A stretch of 64,000 nt of DNA, taken from Hypomesus transpacificus. Lineage: Eukaryota > Chordata > Actinopteri > Osmeriformes > Osmeridae. Numbering within the stretch: the stretch's first letter is position 1; each line of letters opens with the position of its first letter. Position numbers and translations under genes: made by a program. The DNA is taken from positions 1,678,616 to 1,742,615 of the forward strand of contig NC_061062.1 of the NCBI RefSeq assembly GCF_021917145.1, written 5' to 3'. Below, piece by piece: positions 41,537 through 54,045 of this stretch. Under the pieces are notes generated by a model that saw only the letters and a list, made by a program, of their open reading frames with translations, was not told the origin of the DNA and did not search any database.

Positions 41537-42121
41537 GAGGAAAAACACAGATTTTCCTTTAAACTGCTCTAAAACATATACAAATATGCACCCGAATGAG
41601 TTGCGCAATTCTCTAATTTAAAGTTATGATGACCTTGTCAGGCAGCATCATAGCATCGTGTGTCCAGTTGTATAGGTCAATGTCATGTAATATCACAGGA
41701 ACGTGTCGCCATTTCAGAACTCCAGATTACAGTACTAGTTGGTTGCTTCAGGGGAAAGAGTCCCTTGAGTCTCCATTTAATAGAGCCATTAGGGAGTTGA
41801 TGTAATTATTACAGAGCTGATGAAACACACTGGGTTACTATTTGTATCTTTTCCCAAAAGGTTGTGGCAACAAATAACCTCTTTGCTGTATTGAAATAAA
41901 CACGTTATTTTACTAGGAGTAGCCCGGCTGAGTGGACGGAGTTAAAGCGAGCAGTTAAGCCAAATGATCTGCCTGTCAGACAATCAAGTGGTGTCCAATA
42001 AGCAGTCACAGGTGGTAAAAAAAAACAGAAAAAACCTGAACACGCGCCCAACACAGATTGCACAGCTGCTGTTTGTAGCAGTTACGTAGTTTCAAACCCA
42101 AGTCTACAGTGACTTTGATGT
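41537..42121. other. Spacer between TMED8 and the hAT element
   Basis: No gene recognised. The last 8 bp (42114-42121, tttgatgt) are the left target-site duplication of the hAT element. Confidence 0.6.
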
Positions 42122-42534
42122 TAGGGTGACCGGATCCCAATTCACCAGATGTGGGACAAAGACAACGTTTGTGTGGGACAATGTGGGACAATGTGGGACA
42201 ATGTGAGATATCAATGCATCGAGGCAGTCTAAAATAAAATTAAATTTAAATAAACATTTCTATTCTTCCCCTTTGCTATAACGTTACTATGATTTGCCAT
42301 TTGGTTGATTCAGGAGCACATAACAGCCTGCAAACAAAAAAGTAACACATGTATTTAAATGCAACTTTCCCAATGGAGTTTTCATGCTGTTTCACAGTGC
42401 CCCTCAAGTTAACACTCCTGACTGTGTACAATCAAACAGAAAGACAAGGCTACAATTGTTCTTTCAAATATTGTCCTTTAATGTGCCTTTTCTCCAACAA
42501 CAGAGAGCAACAACAACACAACCACATTTAAGTG

Positions 42535-43035
42535 TTTGCTCTAGTGAAACAATAAACTGAAGTACATACATTCAAGTAGAACATACACTGGATACATGGA
42601 GCACATAGGCTGATTATCTGAACATAACAAAACTTAATCAGTTCAGAATCACATAGAGATAAACTACACAAAATAAATGCATTTGAAAATGCTCTGCAGT
42701 TACTGGACCAAGTAATGCTACAAAAACGCACAAATTGGTATAGGCACTACATAAAATAATAAATAAAACCTGAAGTGCAAATCAATACTGGTCAGGAGGT
42801 AACACAAACTTAAATAAAATAATATGTTTTCATTTTTCAATAAAGTGTTTGCTCTAGAAAAAAATAAACTGAAGCACATACAGTATTCAAGTAGAACATG
42901 GAGCACATAGGCTGATTATCTGAACATAACTAAACTCACTCAGCTCAGAATCACATAGAGATAAACTACACAAAATAAATGTTCTACTTGAATACTGTAT
43001 GTGCTTGAGTATATTTAACTAGAGCAAACACTTTA
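42535..43035. repeat. Internal repeats and hairpin of the hAT element
   Basis: A block of about 130 bp (agtgtttgctctag ... acaaaataaatg) occurs twice in direct order at about 42535-42680 and 42845-42980. The start of the second copy (42845-42898) is then repeated in inverted order at 42980-43033, forming a 54-bp stem with an 80-bp loop. Subterminal repeats like these are known binding sites for hAT transposases. Confidence 0.85.
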
Positions 43036-43293
43036 ATGAAATATGTTTAGTTAATCATAGAAAAATACACAATTAATGCTATTCCAGCACCAAGGAGAGC
43101 ACCTGGCTGAATTTTGTTTTCAGTTCTCTACATCACAGCAACAACTGCAGGCCCACACAGACGATGCACTCTCAGCACCACGGAAAGCACCTGCCAGCAA
43201 AACACAAGAATAGAGCATTGTTTTAAAATCTAGCACCACACTGGATCAGTGCTCACAATATTCTAAATTTATATAGACAATGTTTATCTTACC

Positions 43294-45293
43294 TTAGATG
43301 ATCTTCTTGGCTTTATACTTCTTGCTTGAGCTTGCAGCTTCTAATAAGGCTTTCTGCTTAAGTGCATAACTGTAGAATTCCTTACAACTGTATTCAAAGT
43401 TGGTCTTGACTTGAATTTCACTCTTGATGAGCTCCACAGAGCAACGGTTCCTCTGGTCGGTCCAGGCTGCAGTCATCAGGGAAAACACTCTCTCTACAGA
43501 TGCGTTGGTTATTGGGATGCTGAAGACAAAGGAGGCAACTGCAGTCAGGTTTGGTGTCTTCGTGCTTTTGAGAAAGGTCGACCACTTCTCCACAACAGGA
43601 GCTCTTCTCTGCACAATTTCCGGCTGGCGTGGCAGAGTCACACAGTACTCCTCGTAGAGTTCGTCCATGTCCAGTTTCCCCCCTATATGTAGGGCCTCCA
43701 CGGCATCACTGAGCTGGGTGAATGTAAAGCTGTTCTTCAGTGACAAGCAGGCAACTTTCTTCTGATAGTTGGTGTTGTTGAAGTCATACCATTTTTCCAG
43801 GTAGTTGAGTGCTGTCTGGTAGAAGTTGGACATATCCTCTTTGATTGATGCTGCCTTTTGGTCCGGAAACTGTTGGACAATCGCACTGGTCTCCATTCCA
43901 AAGAAGGAATCGATCTGTCGCTGATTGAGCTTGGTCTTGAGGGTCTGCATGATGTCATAGAGCTCACAGATGGTCCCATCCTGTCCCTCCAACAGCAGCA
44001 CAACGTCATGGAACACCTTGAGTATGTTGTTGAGGAAAGCCAGGTAGGCCTGCAGCTCAATGGGATGCCCCTCACCATCCTGATCTGATTTTAAGAGCTT
44101 CCACAGTACTTTTGGGCACTCACTCTCTCCCAGCGACAAGAAGTAGCTCTTGATAGCTGCCCAGCTGTTATGTAGCCTCTGGACAGCAGGCCACAGACTT
44201 AACCACCTTGTTGGTACATGTCGCCGTACAGCATGATAGTCTTCCTCCACAAAGGCGAACACTGCTTTTAATTCCTCTGTGCGCTTTGCTGAGACTGAAA
44301 AGTGGCTGAATATTTTGTTGACTACAGATTCAATGTCAATGTTCAGCATGTCTCCAGCATGCTTTGCACAGTTGTGCACTATGTGGGCCATACAGTTTGC
44401 CTTGATGATGCCACTATTTTCTGCCTTTAACTTTTGGTAAACCGAGTTGTTTTTCCCATAGTTCACACTAGCATTGTCTGCAGTGTAAGCTGAAATCATT
44501 TCCAGTTGCAGACCATTTTCCTCTAACTTGCTCTTTATCTGGTGGTGTATGGCAGCAGCTGACTCTTGGCTATCTTCATAAAAGTCCAGTATCTTAGTTT
44601 TCAAACCCAGCTCTGGTGTCCAATATCGTAACGACAGTGGGAAGAGTTTTGTAGTGCCATGATTAGATGCATCTGAAGCCACTGAAAAAAATGGCGTGTG
44701 GACTTTTCTATCACTTGGGAGCTCTTGAACCACTGGCATTTTTAATTCTCTCAAACAACTCTCTACAGAGGCAGGTGCAAGCACATCTGTTACTATGGAT
44801 GCTGCCTTTGTACGACCACATGACATTTTCTTTGCAATCTCAGAGTCTGGAAACATGGTAGATGCTAGCTTATTACCACAGTCTTCTGACCTGTATGATA
44901 GTGAGTGTTTTACAGTGTGGTAAACACTAGTTAGTTCAGCTGCAGTTACCTTGTTGGCGTTTGACTCTTGTTTGGGTTTTAGCAGGAACGTATCCATAGA
45001 CTGGCAAGACTCTTTTTGAGCAACACGTTTTTTATGTGCCTCGCACTGTTTGTGTCGTATTCACCTCCGTGTGAAATGGAAAATTGACTTGAGCAAATTT
45101 CACACGACACTTTGCTAGAATCACTAGGCACTGGTTTCACCCAGGGATAGATAGTTTCCCAGTCTTTGTTGAAACTGCACTTCCAGTTCCTCTTCTTACC
45201 CGTGAGTGTCGTGTTTTCCTCCATGTCTGCTGCTTGCCGTTCTGACCTGATTTCTATTGTTTCGATTGGCGCGCTTAACTTCTTCCGCGTCAT
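43294..45293 (-). CDS. hAT transposase (BED finger piece plus main ORF)
   Basis: The main open frame 44997-43294 codes 567 residues, from MDTFLLKPKQESN to a lysine-rich end. It contains the RNase H-like catalytic regions and the C-terminal dimerisation block SIPITNASVERVFSLMTAAW typical of hAT transposases. A separate minus frame 45293-44979 supplies the N-terminal BED zinc-finger region (WETIYPWVKP, CEIC then H residues). The alternative reading across the junction shows CEAHKKRVAQKESCQ just before MDTFL, so a single frame change near 45045-45065 separates the two parts. The protein resembles the ZBED-like hAT lineages of fish. Probably one break from full length. Confidence 0.85.
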
Positions 45294-45574
45294 AGGTCCG
45301 CGTCCCAGACATGATGAAATAGCAAATAGCCATAGCCCATCTATGAAATAGCCTAGCCGAGTCTAGGCGCCCTCTGATGACAGCCCTCACGGCTGTCTAC
45401 ACACACAAACAACTGTTTGATAAAACACGCATTTCAAAATTTGGAGTCTGACTATCGGTAAGAATGCGGGATAACGTCTCAATTTGCGGGACGGGTGAAA
45501 AATGATAGAAATGCGGGACTGTCCCGCACAAAGCGGGACATCTGGTCACCCTATTTGATGTCCAAAATTTGAAC

Positions 45575-46860
45575 ATGGGTCGAATAAACTTCTTCGTGTT
45601 ATGGTCTTTACGTGAGGCGCCCCGTCAGTTCATCTCGTAAGCAATTTACATATTTTTACATTTTAATGTAGTTGGATTATACATGATATTTTTTGTTCGA
45701 AATTTTGCCAGAATTAAATAACATCCAAACATTCACCTATCATAATTTCCACAGCAAATCCAACCGCAGGTGCCATCAGGTCCAAATACCATTGCCACTT
45801 CCCCAACAACTGGTCGTGTTTGGTCTTGGAGAATGGAGATCAAACGAGACCATCATCTTGGTGGACGTTATGGTCAGCCAGGATGTCAAACCACAGAGGA
45901 TTGGAACTCTGACGTCTCAGACAAGGTATTTGTCCAAACCTATAGGCATAAACACAATCTGCCTGATTTGCTGTCGTTAACTGTCATGTCTGCCAGATGT
46001 CTCATTTGGGAGGGAGGGTGGAATCCTGAACTAGTCACAGAAGCAGCCGATATGAACAGGAGAGGAGTCTATGGAAAGATTATTCTCAGTGTCTGTGGGG
46101 AGGTAAGTGACAAAATTCTAAAAAACATTCTATTTAATTTAGTTTAAATGTATTCATAATGTGTACACACGTTTTAAAGTGTTGAAAATACAAGTATCTG
46201 GATACAGTGTTGTCTCTACCATGTCAAACAGGATAAAGCCAATGACAGTACTTTACTTGGGACATCGAAGCATTCCACCTCTGACCTGCAGAGTATTGCT
46301 GATGTCTCCCAGACTCTGTTCAAAGACAGTGGCAGTATACAGGTAGGAAACTCTAGACTAGGGGAATCCAGTCGGTCATTTTAGGCAGTAACTAGGTAGG
46401 TAGGTACTGATAGTTCTACTGAAAGTTTAACTTTAAATGTATAAAATGATGTTTATTTTTTAAGATTAGTCCCAACTCCTCAGAGTTGGAAGACAGTGTT
46501 TGCTATGCTGAGCTGAAAGCTAACAAGCCAGAATACCATGACTCCACCCTACTTAGAAAACCCACCATCAGGAAACCCACTGTCTGGCCTACAGTACGTA
46601 TGAACAAGGCCTCAATCTAACCAGGAGAACCATAGTACAAGTCTGTTTTAATGAATTAGTTTAACTGTTTGAAGGACAAGACCCCGTGTAGGACTGTGAT
46701 TGGGAAGAGAGGTCGATTTCCATGGAGTTCAGAAGATCTTGGTGGTCTTCAGGAAGACACTGGCCAAGCATCCATCCCCAAGAAGAGGAAGGTGTCCAGA
46801 ACGAGCAGCGAGGAGATGACTGTGAATATAAAGAAGTGCAGAGCAGCAGGTCAGCACAAA

Positions 46861-46918
<58 letters not shown>

Positions 46919-48856
46919 ACATGGTACACACACACAGAGCACCAATTCTGATCCTGAAAGCTGGGCTCCGGTGATATTTTGGTATGTTTCTATGCAAGAA
47001 TATTGTCACTGATTGACTTCCATACTTTTCTTCACAGTTCATCCATCAGAGCGCTGGTGCCACACCTTGTGTCAGACTGATGCAGAAACGGCTGTTGTCA
47101 TCGGAGGGGAGTCTTCAGAACAGACCCACTGCAAGGACTCCCTATGGAAACTGGAAATGGGTACGGATACAACAAATGACACACAACCCTTATGTGGGAA
47201 TATCTTTGAGGTTAGAATCACATCGCATGTTGGTTGTTTTGGTTCGATTAATTTTTAATTCAGGATTCCCTCCGCAAACAGACAACGACTTCTGGTTCCC
47301 AATGAACCCATCTGCCTGTGGCACTGTGCCCCCCTGTGCCCGTGGGCATTCTGCCTCCTATGATCCAGGGTCCAGGTCTGTGTTCGTGTACGGGGGTCTG
47401 AGGGAGGGGCAGCGCTTCAGCGACCTCTACATCCTGGACACGCTGACCTGGAAGTGGAGGCTTGTCACTGTGGGTGAACATCCTTTATTTAGATGCTCGT
47501 TCCATAAACCAAACCTAGGCTTTATTTCCTCATACAGTATTTAACGTGTTTAGTTTCAGTCAATGAAAGCAGGAGTAGGATTTATTGTTTTGTCTTTTTC
47601 ATAACTTTTCCTCCGTTAGGCAAGAGGCAACGTTCCAATGTTGGCATATCACTCTGCAGCTTTTTACAAGAAGGAGCTGTATGTATTTGGAGGAGTTCAC
47701 CCCAGTCACGGGCCTGGTGGCAGGGTCTGCAGTAACGCATTGTACATCTACAACCCAGAATTTGAGCTGTGGTACCAACCCATAGTAGAGGGAGATCGAC
47801 CACTGCCCAGGTTTGGGTCAGTGTCTCTTCAACCTTAGCTGGAATACTATGTGTGGATAAAGCCTGTGTCCTTACTGTATCGGAAGCTCTTGTAATCTTT
47901 TTTATCTCCAAACAGACACTCGACTATCTTGTTGTCAAACAACTTGATCATCTTTGGTGGCAGAAAGACTGCCACCTTCCTAAATGACCTCCACTTTTTG
48001 GATCTTGGTAAGGTGGCAAGGTAGTGTTTTCAGTCTTCATTTTCACTGCTACATATTTTTTTTTTCTTCTTCTTCATTTGGGTGAAATAGGTTTCATGGA
48101 GTACACAGCTGTGAAATCTGGGAACATGCCACCACTGCCTAGAGGGTGAGCAAATTCACTGAACCCCGATAAATGCTATCGCAAAGCCACAATCTGTTTC
48201 CGGTTTGGCATATCCTGAGGATGTGAGTACAGAATGTCTTGGTTCTGTTCTAATGTGTGTGCATGCGTCCAATCAGATTCCACGCTGCCCTCCCGGTGTC
48301 AGATAACAGAATGCTGGTCAGTGGTGGCTGCAGTTCTATTGGTGCCTTGCAGGACATCCATGTCTTCAACGTAGGTGAGGATTCTGTCTACACATCAGAT
48401 TTCTGCTCAGGAGACCCTACTGGAGCTTATAGAGAGACTGGTACTGAGGTGCCGGCTTGTTTTCAAATGTGGGTGGGACAGCTTTTTAAAATAACTTAAG
48501 ATGTGGCTGTTTAAATATGATTTGATCGATCAAATATGTGGGTGTGGCATTGAAAGCTCACTGCTTCAATACTAATGAAAAATCATCCCTCCCTCCTGTG
48601 TTTTCCAGAGACCAGTATGTGGAGTTCGTTGACGTCTGCTGTGCTCTGCTCCAAGCCTCGCGCCGGGCACAGCCTGCTTCCCCTGGGGGGCTCCGGGCTC
48701 ACGGACGCTAAGAAATGGAAGCAGGGAGCATATGGGAGCCTCCGCTGTACACTCTTGGTGTTCGGAGGATCCGACTGCGCCGGAAACTTCTACAACGACA
48801 CCGTCAAATGTACTCTGGAGATCCCTGTCGGTGAGAGTCAGGTTCTCAGGCTGTGA
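45575..48856 (+). CDS. Kelch-repeat protein with SV40-type nuclear signal
   Basis: Unnamed gene, probably a six-bladed kelch propeller used for protein contacts. Proposed coding exons: 45575-45636 (ATG), 45755-45925, 45997-46102, 46232-46342, 46465-46593, 46675-46849, 47038-47160, 47264-47469, 47620-47810, 47916-48007, 48091-48145, 48277-48374, 48609-48856 (stop TGA), in phase to 588 residues. Exons from 46232 onward are firm. The kelch blades are clear: RWCHTLC..AVVIGG, RGHSASYD..VFVYGG, LAYHSAAFY..LYVFGG, LLSNNLIIFGG, HAALPV..MLVSGG and GHSLL..LLVFGG. A basic PKKRKV (residues about 228-233) equals the SV40 large T nuclear localisation sequence. The 5' end is uncertain: 45755-46102 is also open as one uninterrupted exon in another frame. 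A polyadenylation signal lies at 49422. I cannot assign an ortholog; KLHDC-type genes are the nearest idea. Confidence 0.75.
46866..46912. repeat. (TA)n microsatellite
   Basis: An uninterrupted ta/at run of about 46 bp in the kelch gene intron after exon 46675-46849, 15 bp downstream of the donor. Confidence 0.95.
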
Positions 48857-49681
48857 AGATGACTCGGTGACAAACCAGGCGAGTCTAGTGTGATTTGGGA
48901 GGACGTGTTGGAAGATGCAGAGGAGGGGAAAAGCAGGCGTTAGACTCCCGTGTGCTCGTTCAAGACGCACCGTGACTCTGTGTCACATGACTCATGCTGC
49001 TCGTTGGTGGCATTTACATGTTCTACACACGTGTGGTTGTTGTAGCCGCTGTCGGTCTTTTAATTGGCTCCATTTACACACTTGCAAATCCTCCTTTCAG
49101 GGAGGGATGTTGCCTTTCAGTGCTTTTTCTCTGTTGGTTGGATCTTAGAACCCTACAGTTTTTCTCAATGGGTACTGACAATAATGCAGGCACAAGGCAC
49201 ATCAACTAATGCATATTTTAACGTGCTTGAGAGATTCTCTTTTTTGTGTTTTTTTCCCAGGTTGAGCTGAACCTTTTTTTAAATCTAATATTTGGTTAAT
49301 ATATCTAGAAGCTGAAATCCAGCTATTTTACAAACCAACTTACTGTCAGTGTTGTCAACTGCTTTCCCCAGAAAATGAACTGAACACGTGTGCTGGTTTA
49401 GGATATTTGGGACTTTTGCACAATAAATTATTTGCATGCTTCACTCATATTCATATTCACACATTTCTCACAAATTTACTCATCAGTCATTTGCATGTTT
49501 TACAAATAGGGGAAAGTTTAAACTGATTCCACAAAACTGTAATAAATAATTTTTAAACCAGCAGATTGTCATTTGAAAATACATCACAGATGCCAGAATA
49601 TTTTTTACAAAACATTTTATTAAGGTGGGAATTAAAAAAAAAAGTTTGACAGTTGGTTCCGTCCTTTGAGCAGCAGTCGAC
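48857..49681. other. Converging 3' regions of the kelch gene and GSTZ1
   Basis: About 820 bp. Plus-strand AATAAA at 49422 fits the kelch gene, and the minus-strand signal (plus tttatt at 49616) fits GSTZ1, leaving a very short GSTZ1 3' UTR of some 60-80 bp. Confidence 0.6.
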
Positions 49682-51216
49682 TTATGCGCGCAAATCAGGA
49701 GGAGTATCTGGCTGGCAAGATGGGTGACTAACTTTGAAAGCCTCCATTTCCATTAACGTTTGGTTCAGTCGTTTAATAGTCGGGAATGGGCTGATGTCAA
49801 CTTTGAACCTGTTGGGACATATAGTTGATGATTAAACATTTGCTTAAATGGGCAATTTTGTTCACCATGAAAAATAAGCAGTTGAAGGCTCGCTGACATC
49901 CTACCTGTCAGCGTTGTAGACCTGCGGGACCAGACAGATGTCAGCCATGGAAATCTAAGAGGTAAACTTCTGGTTATTCAAATTATTTACAAACAGAACA
50001 CTTCAGGAGGTCAAATCATTACAATCACATTATCTTGGTTACCTCATCCCCTACGCAGTATGTCCCAGCAGTCTCCTTCAGCATGGGTTCCAAGGCTGAC
50101 CGCAGACACAAAGAAAACAAATGAGTTGTCGTGCGACGGTGGCATTGAGGAGGAAAGACGAGTCAACACCTACCCTCGAAACCTCGTGTGATGAAATGCT
50201 GGGCCCACTGCATCTTCTCAGCCCCGATCTTCTGCAAGACGGTGAGATTCTGAAAGGAAGAGCGGGTACGTTTCTCACACAACTTCAGTCGTTCACATCA
50301 GAAATGCGATGGTTTAAATTCCCTAACGTTAAACGATACAACACAACAGCAAACAAGCTCCGAGTATAAAATTCACATCAGTTTATCGCATCACAACTGA
50401 GGGTTGGTGGATGTACTTGGCTGGACCGCTCGTTGTGTCACGGACTGACCTGCAGAGGCTGGATCCCAGAGCAGATGAGGTCGCTGACCATGCGGACCTG
50501 GGCACGCTTTTTCGGGTCGGTGGGAAGAAGTCTGGGTCCCGGCCTTGTTTCCTCAATGTACTGGATGACTGCCAGCTACCGGTGACAAGACAACATGGAT
50601 ACTATTCTTGGGGCCACTTAACGGTTCAGGACTCTTTGTTTTTAAATTTTGAGAGGAATGTTAGAACTTACTGACTGAGACAGGGTGACACCATCGATTT
50701 GAACAGCAGGCACTTGTTTCATAGGGTTAAGAACTTTATACTGGTCTGAAAGCTAAAGAACATGATACTGTATGAGAAAACTGTCTTCCTACATATTCTA
50801 TATATTTGATGTCTGATGATAAATAGGATAGCACACCTTAAGTTAATTATTTACGGTAATGTATAGAAATCTCAGGGTATAAAATGGTTTAGTTAATGTA
50901 CCTGCATTCCCCCATCCTTGACCAGATTGACAGGAACTTGGTCATACTCTATGCCTTTGAGAGCAAACGCTGGCAGAGATAATGTTTGATTATAACAGTG
51001 ACCAGAAACTACATGCAGATGTCCCTCCAATATGAACAACTTGATAGAAGGCAGTGGTACTTACCGATTCTAACTCTCCAGGAGCAAGAACTTCTGAAGT
51101 ATCCATGAAGAATGGGCTGGACAGAGATACAGATAAATCAGTGCATGTGAGTAAAAATAACAAAAACGTGTCTAGCTAAATGTTGTTCAGAGATTCACCT
51201 TGTTGTGAGTTGCCAT
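49682..51216 (-). CDS. gstz1: Glutathione S-transferase zeta 1 / maleylacetoacetate isomerase
   Basis: Glutathione-dependent cis-trans isomerase converting maleylacetoacetate to fumarylacetoacetate in tyrosine and phenylalanine breakdown; it also handles alpha-haloacids. Nine coding exons in gene order: 51216-51199 (ATG), 51116-51065, 50969-50902, 50752-50672, 50575-50450, 50249-50174, 50095-50043, 49954-49905, 49808-49682 (stop TAA). They join to 216 residues, equal to the human length. The catalytic motif [10 protein letters not shown] is at residues 15-24. The glutathione-binding region [28 protein letters not shown] and the C-terminal helices ([32 protein letters not shown]) are complete. 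The first coding exon has only 18 nt. Head to head with ALDH6A1, 861 bp apart. Confidence 0.96.
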
Positions 51217-52077
51217 GGTCATCAGATTAATGAGGCGTTTAAGCTCAAATGATTCAGAAAACTACACATGCAAGAGTTACGTAGAGACGCCTGAAAGAAT
51301 CTCAGAATCTGGTAACCAATAGAATGTCCTCACCAAAACCCTCCTCCTCAGGGTTTACACCATGACTAAGCATCAGTCAGAACTGCACATGTTTCATATT
51401 AGCTCTCACACAGAGTTATTTAAAACTGCAGATTACAAGAAAAATACTGCCATGTATGTCTACTATACCTTAGCAAGGCATGCACACGATGTGCGCATAT
51501 TTGCAGTGAAGGACGTGGCTACTGGTCGTGTAATCGTTTCACAATTTGCAGTGCTACTGATTACTAAACAAGATTCTGACAGTGTTTAGCACATTCCGAG
51601 CCACACAGTAACCTTAGCCTTTTAAAATGTGCGCATGTACAATGTAGGGCTATAGCGCTCCTCTATTACAAAGAGCATCGTGTTTTATTTGAGTACAATG
51701 TTTGCTTCCCACTCGAACAATCTAACTTTTACAAAGTGTATTTTCTGTGATTGTTCATCAAACCTAGCACACACAGAGTAGCAGCAACGATGTGACACAC
51801 ATTACGTAAACCTCCTACCCGAACGACAGACGCAGAGTGTATCCAATGAAATAATAGCATTCCGTTTTTTGTCTTCCATGAAAACGCCAATAAGAACACA
51901 GTATTTATGATCGTCCCTATAAATTAGCAAATAGGTAGCCACCTCTCCATTTCAAGTCCCTCCTACTTTTAAATCCGTGTATCTGAGAGTTCAGTCTGTC
52001 TCTTTGGCCAAGACTCCCTATTAGGGTGTAGGACAGTTTTTTTTAAAGGATTAAGCAATAAAAATAAAATTTCCGTC
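51217..52077. promoter_or_regulatory. Probable bidirectional promoter of GSTZ1 and ALDH6A1
   Basis: 861 bp between divergent start codons, with no coding feature. The ALDH6A1 leader just upstream of the ATG is A/T-rich (taaaaataaaatttccgtc). An open frame at 51362-51589 is not supported. Promoter function is inferred from layout. Confidence 0.5.
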
Positions 52078-53953
52078 ATGGCAACGACTGTAATGAGATC
52101 CTTGTTGAAGAAGAGGGTAAGATTACGTTCTAAACGCCTGTTGTAATCACCTTATCCCAATGTCAACACTAGATGCTTTTTACACTTCCCAATGTTTACA
52201 AAGTAAAATATTGCTGCTGCTGGGTTTTCAACACCTTTGACATTACCTTGTAGCCTAGTGTTCCCTGCAACTGAAATCTAATGGCATCCAGTCGCTTATT
52301 ATATCAATTATATCAACTTTTTGTGTGGTTTTGATTCAGCTGCAGACATGAATACACTGCTGTTCATTGTACACCTGTAGACCTACATTACAGTTATATA
52401 TCCCTGCATTCTCTATACTTTTTCCAAGTTCGCTTGACCTCTGACATGCAACATGTACCGCCATCTCACACACATGACGTTCTCGAGCTCTAGTCAGATA
52501 TTAATCTCAGATCAAAGACATACAGTCTTTGCAAAAAGACAAACCTTCGAAGTGTGACTGTCTAGTTTGTGTAAACGGTGGCTTGCTCTTCACAGATCCC
52601 TCTTCAGCTTGGGCGCACGTGTTACTCCACATCAGTGGTGAGTCAATGGAGACTCACTGTTGCTTATTTACAAATCAGTTTCAGACAAATTAAACTGTTA
52701 CCATTTTTATGACACATGCTGTCGTGTAACATCTGTCTGATTTCCTCAGCCCACTACCAAGCTGTTCATAGACGGGAAGTTTGTTGAATCCAAGTCTTCA
52801 GAATGGCTGGATATTCACAATCCTGTAAGTAGCACAGCACAACTGTCTGAAATACCTTGATATCTCTCCTAGATTGTGTGTACAGGTACATTTAACTGCC
52901 AGGTGAGTAAAGCAAGGGTCCTCAGAATGGGGCTGCATATGTGTGCTGTACTTTAAAGCCAAGCAACAAAGTCTACTTAGCAGGTTAAACAGTTACTCAC
53001 GCTTTATCATGTCATAGTATCTAGTTTCAGAACAAGCGGTTCCAGTTCTCAGTGTTAAGTATTTATTATGGGAATGTATTTCATTCATAATGATCCGTCA
53101 AACGGAGCTAGTATCAGCATGCCCGTAGTAACAAACTACTTCTAATACCATTCATTCACAACAGTTTGACGTAACTGAGGTTACTTTGCGATGTCTAGTA
53201 AAGACTGACCTTTCCTCGACCCTGACCACCAAAACACCTTAGTACCATGCACTTCTGATCCTTGACCATCAACTGTACTGTCTAAATGCTCTCTGTACGT
53301 GTCAATTTGGATGGAAACATCTGCTAAATGAAGGCATTGGCATGTGTATGTAAAAGGTAAATGACCACCTGGCACATTCCTCACTGTTCTGTTCCCCTAG
53401 GCTACAAACGAGGTGATAGCTCGTGTCCCGAAGGCCACACAGCAGGAGATGCTGGCGGCGGTGGACTCCTGCACCCGGGCCTACCACTCCTGGTCTGAGG
53501 TGTCCATCCTAACCCGACAGCAGATCTTCCTGCGCTATCAGCAGCTTATCAAGGATAACATTGTAAGTCTTTGAACGGGCCACAAACCTACTATAGTGCT
53601 TCACCACAAGAAGCAAAGGTAGAGTCCTTATCAGACAGTTAAGATGTGAGCTGGTTCGAGCTGTTGCAAATTGTCTACAGACTTCTGCAAACATTCAGTC
53701 AGCTGTTTTGGCACAGTACATGCTTAAAAAAAGGCATAACGAAATCAGTACATGCAGCATTTACTTGACACTAGCCATTCCAAATAATAGTTGAAGTTGA
53801 GGTTGACGTTTTTGTTATGAAACAGTTTTTAAATCAGATATGGTTTGTGTTTCAGAAAGAACTTGCCAAGCTGATTACTCTGGAACAGGGCAAGACCCTA
53901 GCCGACGCTGAAGGGGATGTGTTCAGAGGGTTACGTAAGTCTCTCTCTCTTTT

Positions 53954-54045
<92 letters not shown>

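Larger units (their letters stand above)
42122..45553 (-). mobile_element. hAT-superfamily DNA transposon, nearly intact
   Basis: A 3432-bp element flanked by a perfect 8-bp direct repeat TTTGATGT (42114-42121 and 45554-45561), diagnostic of hAT insertion. Both ends begin tagggtgacc and its complement; the left end has an internal offset (ggatcccaattcaccagatg) relative to the right (agatgtcccgc). It carries a minus-strand transposase and, at 42540-43035, long internal repeats and a hairpin. The perfect target duplication and long open frame point to a recent insertion. Confidence 0.95.

Noticed and set aside
42122-45553. Domesticated (host) hAT-derived gene
   Set aside because: Terminal repeats and a perfect 8-bp target duplication show it is a transposon copy, not an immobilised host gene.
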